From NCBI GenBank assembly GCA_028571685.1, contig CM053162.1, positions 10,978,001-11,042,000 of the forward strand: 64,000 nt of DNA. Direction: 5' to 3'. Under the pieces are notes generated by a model. That model worked only from the letters and a program-made list of their open reading frames with translations. It was not told where the DNA came from and did no database searches. Of this stretch, positions 39,347-52,300 are shown one piece after another (the stretch's first letter is position 1; every line of letters starts with the position of its first letter). This DNA is from Heterohyrax brucei. Lineage: Eukaryota; Chordata; Mammalia; Hyracoidea; Procaviidae. The position numbers and the translations under genes are program-made.

Positions 39347-40594
39347 ATGTAGAAAGGAGACTTGATTGTAGTTGTTCTAGATTGGTGAACAGTATTGGGG
39401 ACAGAGAGATAGCATATGCAAAGGTTCTAAGGTCGTTGGATCATGTGCATCATGCAGACTGGAGTTAGAAACGGAAGAGAAGCAAAGTATCATATGGGTC
39501 TGTGGAGGTAGGAAGGGGCCAGTCCAATGAGGGGCTTAACCTTTGTCCTAAGAACAAAGGAATTCCATGGGAAATTTCAAAGTAAGGAGTATAGGGAATT
39601 AAGGTTGAGGACTGGCAAGGTTTAAGTTGAAGGAGAAATGAATATTGCCAAAGGAGAAGTGTGGACACCGGATTTGAGGGAGAGAAGGGCAGCAGAGAGA
39701 GCAGTTGGTGAACTGCCATTGCAGTAGCTCAGCCAGGAGACACTGGACGTAGGAATGGAAGGTGGAGAGAAGGAGATGAGTTACAGAGAGATTTAAAAGA
39801 TATTTAACAGGATTTGGTGATGGATTAGAGATGGAGGTGAGGAGAGGAAGATGTTCGGAGAGAGTATTAGGATTCTGCCTTGTACAAGTGGATGAGAAAC
39901 AATTTTCCTCATTGAGATGGGAAACATTAGGAAAGATCACATGTGAAGAAGCATGGGATGTTCAAGACGTTGGAAGGAGTTGTTCCATGCATGTCCTAAA
40001 AGGAGACCACAGGGTCCAGGGGAAGGTTCCCCATTCTCCCATCTCCCTACTTGCTGTGGAATGTAAACTATTACCTTCCAAACCTGTCCCCTTGGAGGTT
40101 CATTGTCCTTTCTAAGCTATATTATTACCCTGCCTTATCACTGACAGATACTGATGGACCACTGAGGCCCTCCCAAGTTTGCTGAGGATTTTGGCTTGTG
40201 GTGTGGTCTTCCTCCTTTACTTCACGTCATGCTGTCGTCTTAGGTGACACCTGTAAATGGCTGGCCTCGTGCTGGGATCTCCCTGACTCTGTTTCAGGTA
40301 TACTACCCAATCCCATGGATATACCCTGTCCTTGTCAACTCCCAAACTAGACAGGTTAGATTTAAGCGTAATGCTGTACCTCTGAATACGATCCTCTATC
40401 TTTCTAACTTGCTTATATTTTCACTCCATGATAATGTTGTTTAGGTCACTCATTTCTTCCTGGCCATCCTTCCTTACTTGCCGGGTTACGCAGAGTGGTC
40501 TGTCTCCACACTGTACTCCCTTATCTGAATATAACCTTATATTCTGTGTTTTATTGTCAGTTCCTGTCCATCCTTGTCCTTCCTTATTTGTTAA
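39347..40594. repeat. Old interspersed repeat, family not named; no gene
   Basis: Phrases such as 'gcatatgcaaaggttctaag', 'aggaaggggccagtccaatg' and 'attgcagtagctcagccagg' (39400-39900) belong to a widespread old mammalian repeat I recognise but cannot name with confidence. From about 40000 to 40594 I see nothing recognisable. Confidence 0.45.
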
Positions 40595-40840
40595 TAGCTT
40601 TATTGAGATACAGCTGACACAGACTAAGCTAGATACATTGACTATGTATACTTTAACAATTTTTTTTCCCTCAATCTGTTTGCCATTTCTTTTTCCTGCT
40701 CTGTTGCTCTGGCCATGAAGGTATAGTATTAATCGGAATGGTGAGAGTGGACGTTCTTGCTTTGTCCCAATCTTATGTGTAAATTATTCAGTCTTTCCCT
40801 ACTTAACATGATGTTAATGTAGGTTTTGGTTTTTTCTTTT
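40595..40840 (-). mobile_element. Old LINE-1 fragment
   Basis: 'agctttattgagatacagct' at 40599 and 'gaatggtgagagtggacgtt' at 40736 are minus-strand old LINE-1 phrases. Confidence 0.7.
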
Positions 40841-40875
40841 TTAAATTTCCAGTGTCATTTTATTGTGCTTGGAAA

Positions 40876-41036
40876 CCCTGGTAACATAGTTGTTGACTGC
40901 TATGTCTGCTAACCAAAAGGCCAGCAGTTCAGACTTACCAAGTGCTCCTTGGGAACTCGATGGGACAGTTCTACTCTGTCCTATAGGATCATTATGAGTC
41001 AGAATTGACATAACAGCAGTAGGTTTGGTTTGGGTT
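40876..41036 (+). mobile_element. AfroSINE copy, plus strand
   Basis: The only plus-strand copy here. It runs 'tctgctaaccaaaaggccag', 'gtgctccttgggaactcg', 'gttctactctgtcctatagg', tail 'gcagtaggtttggtttggg'. Orientation is set by the tRNA-like end. Confidence 0.88.
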
Positions 41037-41039
41037 TTG

Positions 41040-41930
41040 CTTTTTAGGTGAAAGTTATAAAAATTTATGTACAAATTGTTTTGTGACATTGGTTGCAATC
41101 ACCACAACACCCACAGCGTGTCAGCACTCTGCACATTTCCACTCTGGGTTCCCCATGTCCATTTATACTATTTCCCTGTCCCTTCCTGCCTGCTTGTCTT
41201 TGCTTTTGGGCAGGTAGTGCCTGTTTGGTCCTACGTAGTTCACTGAACTAAGCAGCAGCTTCCTCGCGTGTGCTACTGTTTGTCTTACACACCTGTCTAT
41301 TCTTTGCCTAAGGAAGCAGCAGTCAGGAAATCAAAAGATGCATCGCATTGGGTAAATTTACTGCAAAAGACTGCTTTAAAGAGTTGAAAACAAAGATACA
41401 TCTTGAAGACTAAGGTGTTCCTGACCCAAGCCATGATGTTTTCAGTTATCTCATATGACTGAAAAAGCTGGACAATGAATAAAGAAGACTGAAGAAAAAC
41501 TGCCCCCTTTGAATTACAGTGTTGGTAAAGAATACTAAATATACCATAGATTGCCAAAAAACAAACAAACAAACAAACAAGTCTGTCTTAGGATAAGTAC
41601 ACTCAGAATGTTTCTCAAAAGCAAGGATGTCGAGATTATGTCTCACATATTTTGGACATGTTATCAGGAAGAATCAGTTCCTGGAGAATGACATCATGCT
41701 TGGTAAAGAAGAGGGTCAGCGAAAAAGAGGAAAATCTTTAGCAAGAGGAACTGATACTGTGGGTGCAACAAAGAGCTCATGCATAATAATGATTGTGAAG
41801 ATTGTGCGGGACCAGGTAGTGTTGTACGTAGGGTCACTGTGCATCGGCACCAAATAGCTTCTAGCGACTAACAATCTTTGGCTGAAAGGTGGACCTTGGG
41901 AATGGCTTTGGTTCTGTGTTAGTAGTGTCT
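41040..41930 (-). mobile_element. LINE-1 3' UTR split by an RTE tail
   Basis: LINE-1 minus-strand 3' end text at 41043-41306 ('gttttgtgacattggttgca') resumes at 41872 ('atctttggctgaaaggtgga'). The uninterrupted version can be read at 47850-48060. 'ttctttgcctaa' before and 'atctttggctgaa' after the RTE piece look like its duplicated target. Confidence 0.8.
41311..41870 (+). mobile_element. RTE 3' end fragment
   Basis: It covers the last ~560 bp of RTE: AKDCFKELKTK-like, then RLCLTYFGHVIRKNQFLEND (41633-41692) and the 'gggtcactgtgcatcgg' tail. An (AAAC)n run occupies 41556-41580. 5'-truncated and inactive. Confidence 0.85.
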
Positions 41931-42764
41931 GGGTGTCCTTCTTATGTTTGTTAGGCCTAGCCCAAATCTCTTCCTTCCACCGAGCTGCTACTTGCTGCTG
42001 GGGTGTCAGTAGACCATGAGGATAAGTCTCACCACAAGTTCACAGTCTCCAGCCTCCAACCCATACAATTTATTAGTGTCTTCAGCATACTGGAGAGAAA
42101 TCTGGGTGTGTATTACCAGCAAAGATGGTAATTGTAGTGCATACGTGGTTGAAATTGCCAGAGAGTACAAGGCAGGATGGAAGAACCTGGCTTGAAGAAG
42201 ACTCAGGGATGAAAGAGAAATGAAGAAATGGAGACCTAAAGCAGAGAATATTTATTCAAAACACTTGACAAAACAGGGAAGGAGAGAGGTAGAGTAGCAA
42301 GCAGGGTGAATGAAGGGTTTGAGTATTTTAATCACTGGGTAAGAAAGATGACAGCATGTTTGTACACTAAGAGGAAGGGGCTAATAGAGACTGAAGTTCC
42401 AGGACAGGGGATAGCTGCAGTTAAACATCCAATGAGAAAGGATTCATAAAGCAGTTAGTCATATCTCAACTCTGTGGAATACTGTGCATGCACTGAAAGT
42501 AGAAATACAAAATAGTTATACGATTATAGCTATGCAAACAATCTGCGTATGTGCATAAAGTTTGGGAAGGAATAGAGAGAAATAAAAAGTTATATGTCAG
42601 TGGAGTGGCATTGAGAGCGGGCACTTTATTTTAAAATTCACATTATAAATGTTAAAAAATTTAAAATTTAAAAAATGCCTTGTGAAAACGTAAAGAGGAT
42701 CTTTGTGATATTTTTACCCAGGACCAGAATTTCTAGACCTGTAATATGCATGCAGAGAGAGATG
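41931..42764. other. Gene-free stretch
   Basis: No gene is supported. 42240-42420 ('caaaacagggaaggagagag', 'gaggaaggggctaatagaga') appears to be another part of the unnamed old repeat seen at 39400-39900. The remainder is unassigned. Confidence 0.4.
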
Positions 42765-42945
42765 AACCTGGGTTCACAACTGGCTTTGCCACCTGCCTAG
42801 TTAGTCATTTAACCACCTTAGCCACAGGTTTTTCAATTTGAAAAATGAGAGTAATAATAATTAATCCTTATAATTGTGAGTATTAAATGAGATAAATCAT
42901 GTTACCATGGTTCCTGGTGCATAGTCAGTGCTTAGAAAACCTTAC
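42765..42945 (+). repeat. MIR
   Basis: 'cctgggttcacaactggct', 'tttttcaatttgaaaaatg', 'tggtgcatagtcagtgctta' follow MIR order on the plus strand. Confidence 0.75.
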
Positions 42946-43085
42946 CAACGTCATTGTATTGAGACTGCAAGTTATCTGCCTCCAAAGTACCAAAATATAG
43001 GCAGGCTACAAACGAGAGAAACTGCAGGGGAAGGAAGCATAACAGACACCAAGCAAGCTAGGAGAATACGTTAGCCCTCAAAGCT

Positions 43086-44273
43086 TTGAAAATAGGCTTC
43101 CATTGTCTGAGACATTTTACACAATGGCCCTGTCCTCAGACTCCAGATATCAGCTACACTCTCCAGATTCTGAGTGGAAGCCCCATGGCCCTGTCTACAG
43201 CTCTGCTGTCCTTTCTACAGCTCTGCCCCCGAGGAAAGCAACTCTATTGTCTCGTGTTTAGGCACACTCTAAGACCAAATAAGTGGAAATTTCTCCTTAG
43301 AAACACAGGAAGCCATGGCTCCATACTTTCAAACCCTTGAAGTTATGCCCATACCTTTTGAGATGGAGACAGCTCAGCTTGTGCTTCCTATAGCCTCATG
43401 GCCTGGGCCCCAGGCCTGTATCTTCCTTGACTGGGGAAGTGTTCCAAAGCTCTGTAGCTCAACAAATTTATGTGTTGGGAGGCAGCCCACTCTGCCAGTA
43501 AGCCTCCTGATCATAGGCCCTCGGCTCTGTTGCTCCATGGGTCAGCTTCAGAGCTTTTTCATACTAGTCTGGTTCTGCTGCTGCTTATATACTGCTGCTT
43601 CTGTAGTTCAGCCTCTGCTGCTTATTTCTTGCCACATGCACCTTCTTTTGTGTTAGCAGTTCTCCTTGGATCCCTCCTGAGTCTTCCATCCACTCACAGT
43701 TTCAAAACCACTTCCACATTTCAGGTATTTGTTGGAGCAGCACCCCACTCCCAGTACCAAATTCTGTCTTAGTCACCTGGTATTGCTCTAACAGAAATAC
43801 CATGGGTGGATGGCTTTAACAAAACAAAGTTTATTTTTACAGATCCCAGTAGGCCAGAAGTCCTAATTCACAATGTCTGCTCCAGGAAAAAGTATTTGCC
43901 TCTTTGTCAGGTCCGGAGGAGCATCAGGGAGCATCTTGGGGCAGGAACCTTAGGTCAGAAGGATGTGCTTTATGCCAAATGCTACTTTCTTGGTGGTATG
44001 AGGTTCCCAACTCTCTGCTTGCTTCCATTACCTTTTATCTCTTATAGGACAAATGGTGGTGCAAGCCATACTACAGGAAAACTACCTTAGTAAGTGTGTT
44101 GCAGTCCCACCCCAGTCTTCTTTTAATATAATTCTACCTACTAGCCACAGGCAGAGATCAAGAAAATAACATAGGAAAATAACAAAATGGAGGGCAATCA
44201 CTGAATACTGGGAGTAACCAACCCCGCCAAATTACTCACACATTTTTAGGGAGACACAATTCAATCCATGACA
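43086..44273 (-). mobile_element. MaLR element: 5' LTR plus partial internal region
   Basis: The LTR is 43765-44273 (reads TGTCATGGATTGAATTGTGT inward on the minus strand, ends ACA). Immediately inside it lies 'gaatttggtactgggagtgg' on the minus strand, the expected junction and primer-site region of MaLR/ERVL elements, then 43086-43764 of internal sequence. No 3' LTR is found on the left, so the element is 3'-truncated, which also explains the absence of a matching 5-bp duplication. Old endogenous retroviral relic without coding capacity. Confidence 0.75.
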
Positions 44274-44279
44274 ATCCCT

Positions 44280-45270
44280 TTCTTCTTTCTTGATGTGTCA
44301 ATCTATTGCTATACATTGACCTCTGAAGATTGTATTTGCTGTTTCTGAAAGGTGTTGATAGGATATGTATTCATTCTCATTTGATTCTAGGAATTTTTTG
44401 ACTCCAGCTTTGATTTTCTGTCTTTTTTGTATATGCAATTTAACAGTTCTTTCAATGAGTGTTTACAGTAAATTCTCAATTTTTATTTATCTGATGATGT
44501 CTTAATATCATCCTCATTTCTTAATAATAATTTAACTGGGTGTAGAATTTCACATTTATGATGATTTTCTCTTGTCACTTTGAAGACAGTCAACTGTCAA
44601 TCTGCATGCCATTCTTCTGAAGATACGTTATCTTTTTCTCTTCATGTTTTAAAAACAGTCTTTGTCTTTTGGGTTCTATAGTTCTACTCTACTGAGTCTG
44701 GATTAGGATTTTAATTTCTTTTAAAAGTACACTGTTTAGTCTCGAAGTACTTTGGGGATTTTCTAGCTATCTTTCTGTTATTGATTTCTAGTTTAATTCC
44801 ATTGTGTTTTGAAAGCATATTTAGTATGATTTCCATTCTTTTAAATGTATTAAATTCTGCCTTGTGGCCCAGATCCATTCTATATTGGTAAATGTTTTAT
44901 GTGAGTTTGAGAAGAATGTGTATTCTGCTCTTATTGGATGAAATATTCTACAAGTGTTAAGTAAGGTCAGATGATTGATGATGCTATTCATTTCAGCTAT
45001 CTCTTATTGTCTGTCTGCTAGATATTTAAGTTACTTGGAAGAGTGTTAAAATCTACAATTATGAAATGGATGTGTCTATTTCTTCTTGCACTTCTATTAA
45101 CTTGCTTCACATATTTTTACACTCTGTTGTTAGGCACACACACCTTTAGGATTCTTCTATCTCTTTCAGGGCTTTTATCATTATGTAATAGCTCTATCTT
45201 TGATAATTTTCCTTGGTTTGAAATCTGCTGTGTCAAAGATTACTTAGCTACTTCAGTTTGCTTTTGATTG
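44280..45270 (-). mobile_element. Old LINE-1 ORF2 fragment
   Basis: Minus-strand old LINE-1 wording ('ttccattgtgttttgaaagc', 'gagaagaatgtgtattctgc', 'gttacttggaagagtgttaa') without an open frame. Confidence 0.75.
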
Positions 45271-45740
45271 GTAGCATATGTCTTTCTGTAGCCCTTTGTT
45301 TTTAAACTTCTTGTTGTAGTTGAGAACATGCATCAGTTCAGCCATTCCTATGTGCACAAGTCACTGACATCAATTACATTCTTTGAGTTGTTCAAGCATT
45401 CTAATCCTCCCTTTTTGGGTTGTTCCTCCTCCATTAAAATAAACTCAGTGTTCCATAACGTTTCTATCTAATCTTTTGTGTTGCTATTGTTACCTGGGTC
45501 CCACACAGTTTTTAAAGGCATATAATGCTTACACATGTCTAGGAATATGTCAGAAAGGTGACCAAAACCACCTAGCCTTGGGAAACTGGTACAGGCGTGG
45601 TCTCAAGCAGGTCATCCATTTTGGATCCATAGATACAATGAAACACGATTGGGGTGGGCATTAAAGGGCTCCTGGGAGTGGCGCCAGAGGTGAGTGAATG
45701 GATATCTGCTCAAACCACTGACCCAGGTGGCATCTTGTGG
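45271..45740 (-). repeat. LINE-1 3' UTR-like piece and unassigned sequence
   Basis: 45300-45500 ('attacattctttgagttgtt', 'gttgttcctcctccattaaa') resembles a LINE-1 3' end in minus orientation. 45500-45740 holds nothing I can name. Confidence 0.45.
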
Positions 45741-47815
45741 CAGCTCTCTTTCTCTTTTCTTTCTAATCTTAGCCAACCTACTAGGAGTAAAATGGTACAT
45801 CATTGTGGTTTGGATTTATACCTTTTTGATGGCTAACGATGTTAAGTATACTTTCATGTGTTTTGTGACCATTTGAATGCTCTCTGTGGTGAAATGTCTA
45901 CATAAGTCTTTTGCCCATTTTACAACTGCGCTGTCTTTCTGATGTCAAAATTTTATACAGATATATGGTTATTAGACTCTTATCACATATGATTTCTAAA
46001 GATAATCTCCCAGTTAAAGGCTTGTCTTCTCAGATTTTTGGTAAAGTCTTTGGATAAACAAAAGTTTTTAATTTTTATGAAGTCTCATTTGTTTATTTTT
46101 TGATTTGCTGTTTTGTGCTTTTGTTATTATATTAGATAATCCATTTTCAAACAGGTCTGCAATCGTTGTTCCTGTATTTTCTTCTTAGAATTTTATTGTT
46201 TTAGTTTCCAAATTTAGGTTCTCAATCCATTTTGAATTTGTTTCTGTGTGTAGCATGATGCATGGGTCCTGTTTTATTTTTCTGGATGTGGAAATCCAAC
46301 TTTCCCAATCCTTTATTGAAGAGACTCTGGTTTCCCTATCAAATAGACTTCTCACCCTTATCAAAAATCAGTTAATCCTAGACATGTTGTTTGTTTCTGT
46401 ACTCTCAATTCTGTTCCATTGGTCTATGTGTCTATTGTTAACTGGTACCAGGCTGTTTTTATTACTGTAGCTGTATTTTATGTTTTAAAATCAGGAAGTA
46501 TGAGTCTTCCTACTTTGTTCTTCTCTTCCAGCATTGATTTACCTATTTAGAGCTGATTGCCATTCCATATAATGTTGAGGGTTGGTTTTGTTGTTTCTAT
46601 AAAAAAAGTTTATTGGAATTTTGATGGGAATTGCCTTGAATCTATACATTGCTTTATGTACTATTCACATCTTGACAATGTTAAGTCTTCCAAACAAAAG
46701 AAAGAGAATATCTTTCAATTTATCTAAGTCTCCTTTAATCTCTTTATGCAGTGTTTTATAATTTTGCTTGTATAAATCCTTCACATGCCTTCTCATATGT
46801 CTAGATGTTTCATTGTCTTAGATGCTATTGTAAATGGAAATGTTTCCCTATGTTTTAGTCAGCTAGGGCTGCTCTACCAGAAATACCACAGAGTGGATGG
46901 CTTCAACAAAGGAAGGTTTATTCTTATACAGTCCGGTAGGTTGCAAGTCCATATTCAGGGTGACTGCTCCAGGGGAAGGCTTTCCCCTTGTCGGCTCTGG
47001 AGGAAAGTCCAGTACTGCATCAGTCTTTGTCCAGGGAGAGTCCCGGTGCAGGAACCTCAGGTCTCAAAGACGCGCTCTTCTCCCAGTGCACATTTCTTGA
47101 TGGTGCAAGGCTGCTAATTCCCTTTGTTTCTGTTCTGTTTTATCCCTTGCAAGCTGAAACGATTAAGTGTGGGGCAAGCCACACTCCAGGGAAACTCCCC
47201 CTACTGCAAAGCAAGGAAGTAATCCTATGCAGGAATTTGCAACTCCTTTAGCATACAGTTTAGCGAAACTACACAATGGAGGACAGTCCCAAGATACTGG
47301 GAATCATGTCCCAGCCACATGGCTGCACATATTTGGGGGGGGGGGCACAATTCAACCCATGACACCCTAGTTTTCAATTTTTGCATTGCTGGTGTATAGA
47401 AACCTAACTAATTTTCCTTTATTGGCCTTATACCCTGCAACTTTGCTAAACTCTTCTGTTAGCTCTAAAAGTTTTCTTGTATACTCTTTGAGATTTTCTT
47501 TATCTAGGATCATATCCTCTGTGAATAGAGACAACTTTATTTCTTCATTTCTAATTTGGGTATATATATATTTTTTCTTGGCTTATCCTTCTGGCTAGAA
47601 CTTCTAAAACAGTAGTATTGAATAGAAGTGATTAGAATGGATAACCTTGTCTTGTTCCCAATTTCAAGAGAAAGCTATCAGTTTTTCTCCATTTATTATA
47701 ATGTTGACTGCTGGCTTTTCACATATGGCCTGAATCCATCCTTTTATGTTTAATCTGTGTCTTTATATTTAACATGATGTTCTTATACAGACAACACATA
47801 GTTGGATCTTATTCA
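45741..47815 (-). mobile_element. Old LINE-1 ORF2, split by a solo LTR
   Basis: Minus-strand ORF2 wording runs from 45760 ('ctactaggagtaaaatggta') to 46850 and resumes at 47370 ('gcattgctggtgtatagaaa') up to 47815, where a younger LINE-1 tail begins. Many stops. Confidence 0.8.
46851..47364 (-). mobile_element. Solo MaLR-type LTR with exact 5-bp duplication
   Basis: A 514-bp LTR with TG...CA ends, same family as 43765 and 60678, flanked by CCCTA at 46846-46850 and 47365-47369. A G homopolymer (about 47333-47345) lies near its 5' end. The 5-bp duplication is characteristic of ERVL-type integration; a solo LTR is the usual product of LTR-LTR recombination. Confidence 0.85.
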
Positions 47816-48482
47816 ACTTTTTATTGTACATTAGAAAAAGGTTTACAGAACAAACTAGTGTTCGTTAAACAACTAATACACAGAATGTTTGTCTTGTGAT
47901 ATTGGTTGCCAACCCTATGACTCTCGCCTTCTCAACCTTGAGTTAGCTTTCCTGTACCCTCCTGCCTTCTAGTCCTTGCCCTTGATCTGGTGCTCCCTTT
48001 CAGTTTCATTTTGTTCTATGTACCTGTCTAATCTTTGGCTGAAAGATGAACCTCAGGAATAACTTACCTACTGATCCAAAACGTTGTCTGAGGGCTATAC
48101 CTTTGGGGTTCCTCTAATCTCTGTCAGACCAGCAAGTCTGGTCTTTTTTGTGTGAGTTAGAACTTTGATCTACATTTTTTTCCAGCTCTGTCTGGGATGC
48201 TCTGTTGTAATCCCTGCCAGAGCAGTCAGTGGTGGTAGCCAGGCATCTAGTTGTACTGGACTCAGTCTGGTGGATGCATGGTAGTTAAGGTTCTTTAGTC
48301 CTTTGGACTAATCTTTGCCATGTGTTTTTGGTTTTCTTCATTCTCCCTTGCTCCAGAAGGGATTAGACCAGTGGCCACTCACAAGTTTTTAAGACACCAG
48401 ACTCACCAAAGTATAATGCAGAATGTTTTCTTTATATACTGTTATGCCAGTTAAGCCAGATGTCCCCCAAGACCATGGTCCC

Positions 48483-49122
48483 TGTGGTGGTCAGGATTAT
48501 GTCAACTTGGCTACTACCTATTTGGCTGCTGTATTAAGTGGCAGGGAGGGGTTTGTGGTGACTCCCCGCCCCTCGGCTCTCATCTCGTGACACTGGACTA
48601 TGGCTGCTGATCGCTCACGTGGCCAGGAGCTCCTGCTGTCTGGTTCCAGCATCTGGTTCCGGGACTTGAGCTAGCAGCTGTTGGGCTCATCAGTCTTTAT
48701 AGTCGGCACGTGAGAGCCCTGCTCCCTGACCTGCCAATCCTGCGCTCGCCAGCCTCTGCCCAGTCCTGCTCCCTGACCTGCCAATCCTGGGTTCTCCAGC
48801 CTCTATCACTTCGTCTCGCCACCAGCTTGGAATCCACCGACCTCCAGCCTCTGTCGCATCGTCTCGCCACCAGCTTGGGATCCACTGACCTACACAACCG
48901 GTGATCTGCAACTCTGGTCTCTGACTTGCTGACCTTGGGTTCCTCAGCTTCCGTGGACACGTGAGACTTGTGCCAGAGCTTGGGACATTCAGCTTCTGTG
49001 ATTACGTGAGCTGTTTCCTCTATTTGTATCTATCTATCTGTCTATATATATATATTATAAATCTTTCCTTGTACCTACACGTGTTACTGGTTTTGCTTCC
49101 CTAGAAAACCCAGCCTAAGACA
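48483..49122 (+). mobile_element. Solo LTR (ERVL-like) with internal minisatellite
   Basis: 640 bp, starting TGTGGTGGTCAGG and ending CCTAAGACA, flanked by GTCCC at 48478-48482 and 49123-49127. Inside, 48718-48900 holds tandemly repeated CpG-containing units ('tccctgacctgccaatcctg' twice; 'cgtctcgccaccagcttgg' twice). A TATA-rich simple repeat lies near 49040. A 3' scrap of the same family is at 62350-62418. Non-coding; the overlapping minus-strand reading frames here are products of the minisatellite. Confidence 0.85.
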
Positions 49123-49379
49123 GTCCCCAAAGCCCACAGGCCAGTAAGTTCGTCCCTCAGGGAGTTTGGATGTATCTATGCCTTACCTTGTACAAGCTGT
49201 GCTGATTTCCCCAGTATTGCATACTGTTTTATCCTTCAACATTTATCAGTTTTCTATTTAGTGTTTTTACCTCCTCACCCCTTCCTTCCGTCATAACCAT
49301 CAAGATTATTTCTTTCAGTGTGTAAACCTTTTCATGAGTTTTTACAGTAGTGGTCTCGTACAACATCTATCCTTTTGTG

Positions 49380-52300
49380 ACTGACACTTCACTCAGTGTA
49401 ATGGCTTCTATATTCATCCATGTTGTGAGACTCTTCACAGATTCATCATTGTTCTTTATTGTTGCATAGTATTGCATTGTGTGTATGTACCATAATTTGT
49501 TTATTCATTAATCTGTTGATGGACACCTAAATTGTTTTATCTTCTTGCTAATGTGAATAATGTGGAATGAACATGGGTGCATGTATCTATTTGTGTGACT
49601 GCTCTTATTTCTCTAAGCTATGTTCCTAGGAGTGTGATTGCTGGATCACATGGCATCTCTACTTCTAGCTTTTTAAGGAAATGCCATATCATTTCTAAAC
49701 ATGATTTTACATTCATATCAGCAGTGAATCAGAGTTCTGGTTTCCTAGTAGTCTGTGCAGCATTTGTTATTTTTCTGGGTTTGTGTGTGTGTGTGCACTC
49801 ACACACACACCAGAATGTGAGGGTGACATGGTATCTCATTGTCGTTTTTATTTGCATTTCTCTAATTTTTAGTGATCTTATGCATTTCATCATGTGTCTG
49901 TTAACCACTTGAATGTCTTCTTTGGTGAGTATCTGTTCTTATCCTTCGCCCTTTTAATGGAGTTGTTTGTCTTTTCATTGTAGAAGTGTTGGATTTTGCT
50001 GTAGAATTTTAGATATTAGACCTTGTCAAATTTGTCATCGCTGACAATTTTTTCCCAAGCTGGAGGTTCTCTTTTTACTATTTTGGTAAAGTCTTTTGAT
50101 GAACGTAAATGTTTAAATTTTAGAAGATCTAGCTTGTCTTCTGGGATTTTTGTATTGTTAGTTATGGTTTATATCTTGTTAATATCATGTATTAGTGCCT
50201 CTAGCATTGACTACTTTTTTCTTCTATGATCTTTATAATTTTCGGTTTTATATTTAAGTTTTTAATCTATTTTCAATCAGTTTTGTGTATAGTATGAAAT
50301 GAGTCCTCTTCCTTCCTTCGTTCCTTTCTTTCTTTCCTTGTCTCTTTCTTTCTGTCTTTTTTTCTTTTTCTAAAGGGCATCTGGTTTTGTCAGCACCATT
50401 TGTTAAAAAGACTGTCTTTTCCTCATTTGATGGACCTTTGTCAAGCATCAGGTGACTGTAGGTAGATGGATTTACATCTGGGTTCTCAATTCATTTGCAA
50501 TGGTCAGTGTTTCTGTTGCTGTACCAGTATCAGGCTGTTTTAACTACCATAGCTGTGTAATAGGTTCTGAGGTCAGATAGCGTGAGTCTTCCTCCTTTAT
50601 TCTCCTTCAACAGTACTTTATCCAGGGCTTCTTCCCATTCCACATAAAGTTAATGATAAGCTTTTCCACCTCTTTAAAGAATATTGTTGGTATTTAGATT
50701 GGGATCACATTGTATTTGTAGATTGCTGTGGGTAGAATTGACATTTTCACAATGGTAAGTCTACCCATCCATAAGCATGTCATGTTTTTCCATTTATGTA
50801 GGTCTCTTTCAGTTTCTTGCAGTAGTATTCTGTAATTTTCTTTGTATACATCTTTTACATTTCCTGATTAGATTTATTCCTAAATATTTTACCTTTTTAG
50901 GGGCTATTACAAACGGTATTGTTTTCCTGATTTCCTTTTCAAAGGTCTCTTTATTAGCATATAGGAATCCAACTGGTTTCTATGTTTATCTTGTTTCATG
51001 CTACTCTACTAAACCTTCTATTAGTTCCAGCAGCTTATCCATGGAGAACTTTGAGTTTTCTATGTATAATATCATATCATCCATAAAAAGTGACAGCTTT
51101 ACTTTTTCCTTACCAATTTGTATGACCTTTGTATCTGTTTTCTTACTGCTCTAGCTAGGATATCCACTATAATGTTAAACAGGAATTGTGCTACAGGGCG
51201 TTCGTGTCTTGTTCCTGTTCTCAAGGGGAATGTTTTCAGCCTCTCTCCATTAAGAATAATGTTGGTCATTGATTTTCTATAGGTGTCCTTTGCCTTTTCT
51301 ATGTCAATTGACATGAAGTGTAACTTTGTTGTTATGAGCTAGATTACATTAATTGACTTTTCTACTAGTGAGCCATTCTTGCATATCTAGTATGGCTCCC
51401 ACTTGGTTATGGTGAGTTTTTGTTGTTGTTGTTGTTTTCTTGCTTGCTTGTTTTTGGATGATGCTGAATTCTATAGTCTAGAGTTTTGCTGAGAACTTTT
51501 GCATCTATATTCATGAGGATATTTGTCTGTAATTTTCTTTTCTTTATGTATTTGTCTGCTTTTGGTATCAAGGTTATTCTGGCTCATAGAATTAACTCAG
51601 AGGTAGCCTTTCCTTTTCTATATTCTGAAATAGTTTAAGTAGCACTGGTGTTCTTTCTCATATGAGTATTTGGTAGAATTCTCCAGTGAAGTCATCTGGG
51701 ATAGGGCTTCTATTTATTTATACATTTATTTTAGAATTTTAAAAATTATTATTGTTATCTTTTCAATCTCTTCTTTTGTTATATATCTCTTTAGATTTTC
51801 AACATAATTCTGTGTTAGTTTGGGTAGGTAGTGAATTTCTAGAAATTGTCCATTTCTTCTCGGTTCTCAAATTTGTTGGAGTATAGTTTTTCATATTCTC
51901 TGCTAAGATTGTTTTTATTTCAGTTGGGTCTCTGTAACACCCACATTTTATTTCTTATTTGGGTTATTTGCATCCACTCCTGTCTTTCTTTTGTGATTTT
52001 GGCCAATGGATTGTCAGTTTTGTTAATTCTTTCAAATAACCAGCTTTTTGCTTTATTGCTTCTTTCTATTATTGTTCTATTTCCTATTCATTTATTTCTG
52101 CTCTAATCTTTATTATTTCTCTTCTGGTGGCTTTAGGCTTCATTTGCTGTCCTCTTTCTAGTTTTTCAAGCTGTGTAGCTAATTTTTTTTTTTTTTTTTG
52201 TGAACCTATTGCTATAAATGAACATCTGACCACTGCTTTTCTGTTTCCTAAAGGCTTTGGTGTGATGTGTTTTCATTCTCATTTGCCTCTAAGAATTTTT

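Noticed and set aside
38907..39940. Minus-strand frames near the LINE-1 3' UTR
   Set aside because: No recognisable domain and no codon-like pattern; they lie in LINE-1 3' UTR and old repeat sequence.
43086..44090. Several overlapping plus-strand frames of about 85-115 residues
   Set aside because: They read across a minus-strand MaLR LTR and its internal region in the wrong strand.
48690..48960. Repetitive protein frames on both strands
   Set aside because: Produced by the minisatellite inside a solo LTR; overlapping frames with no family resemblance.
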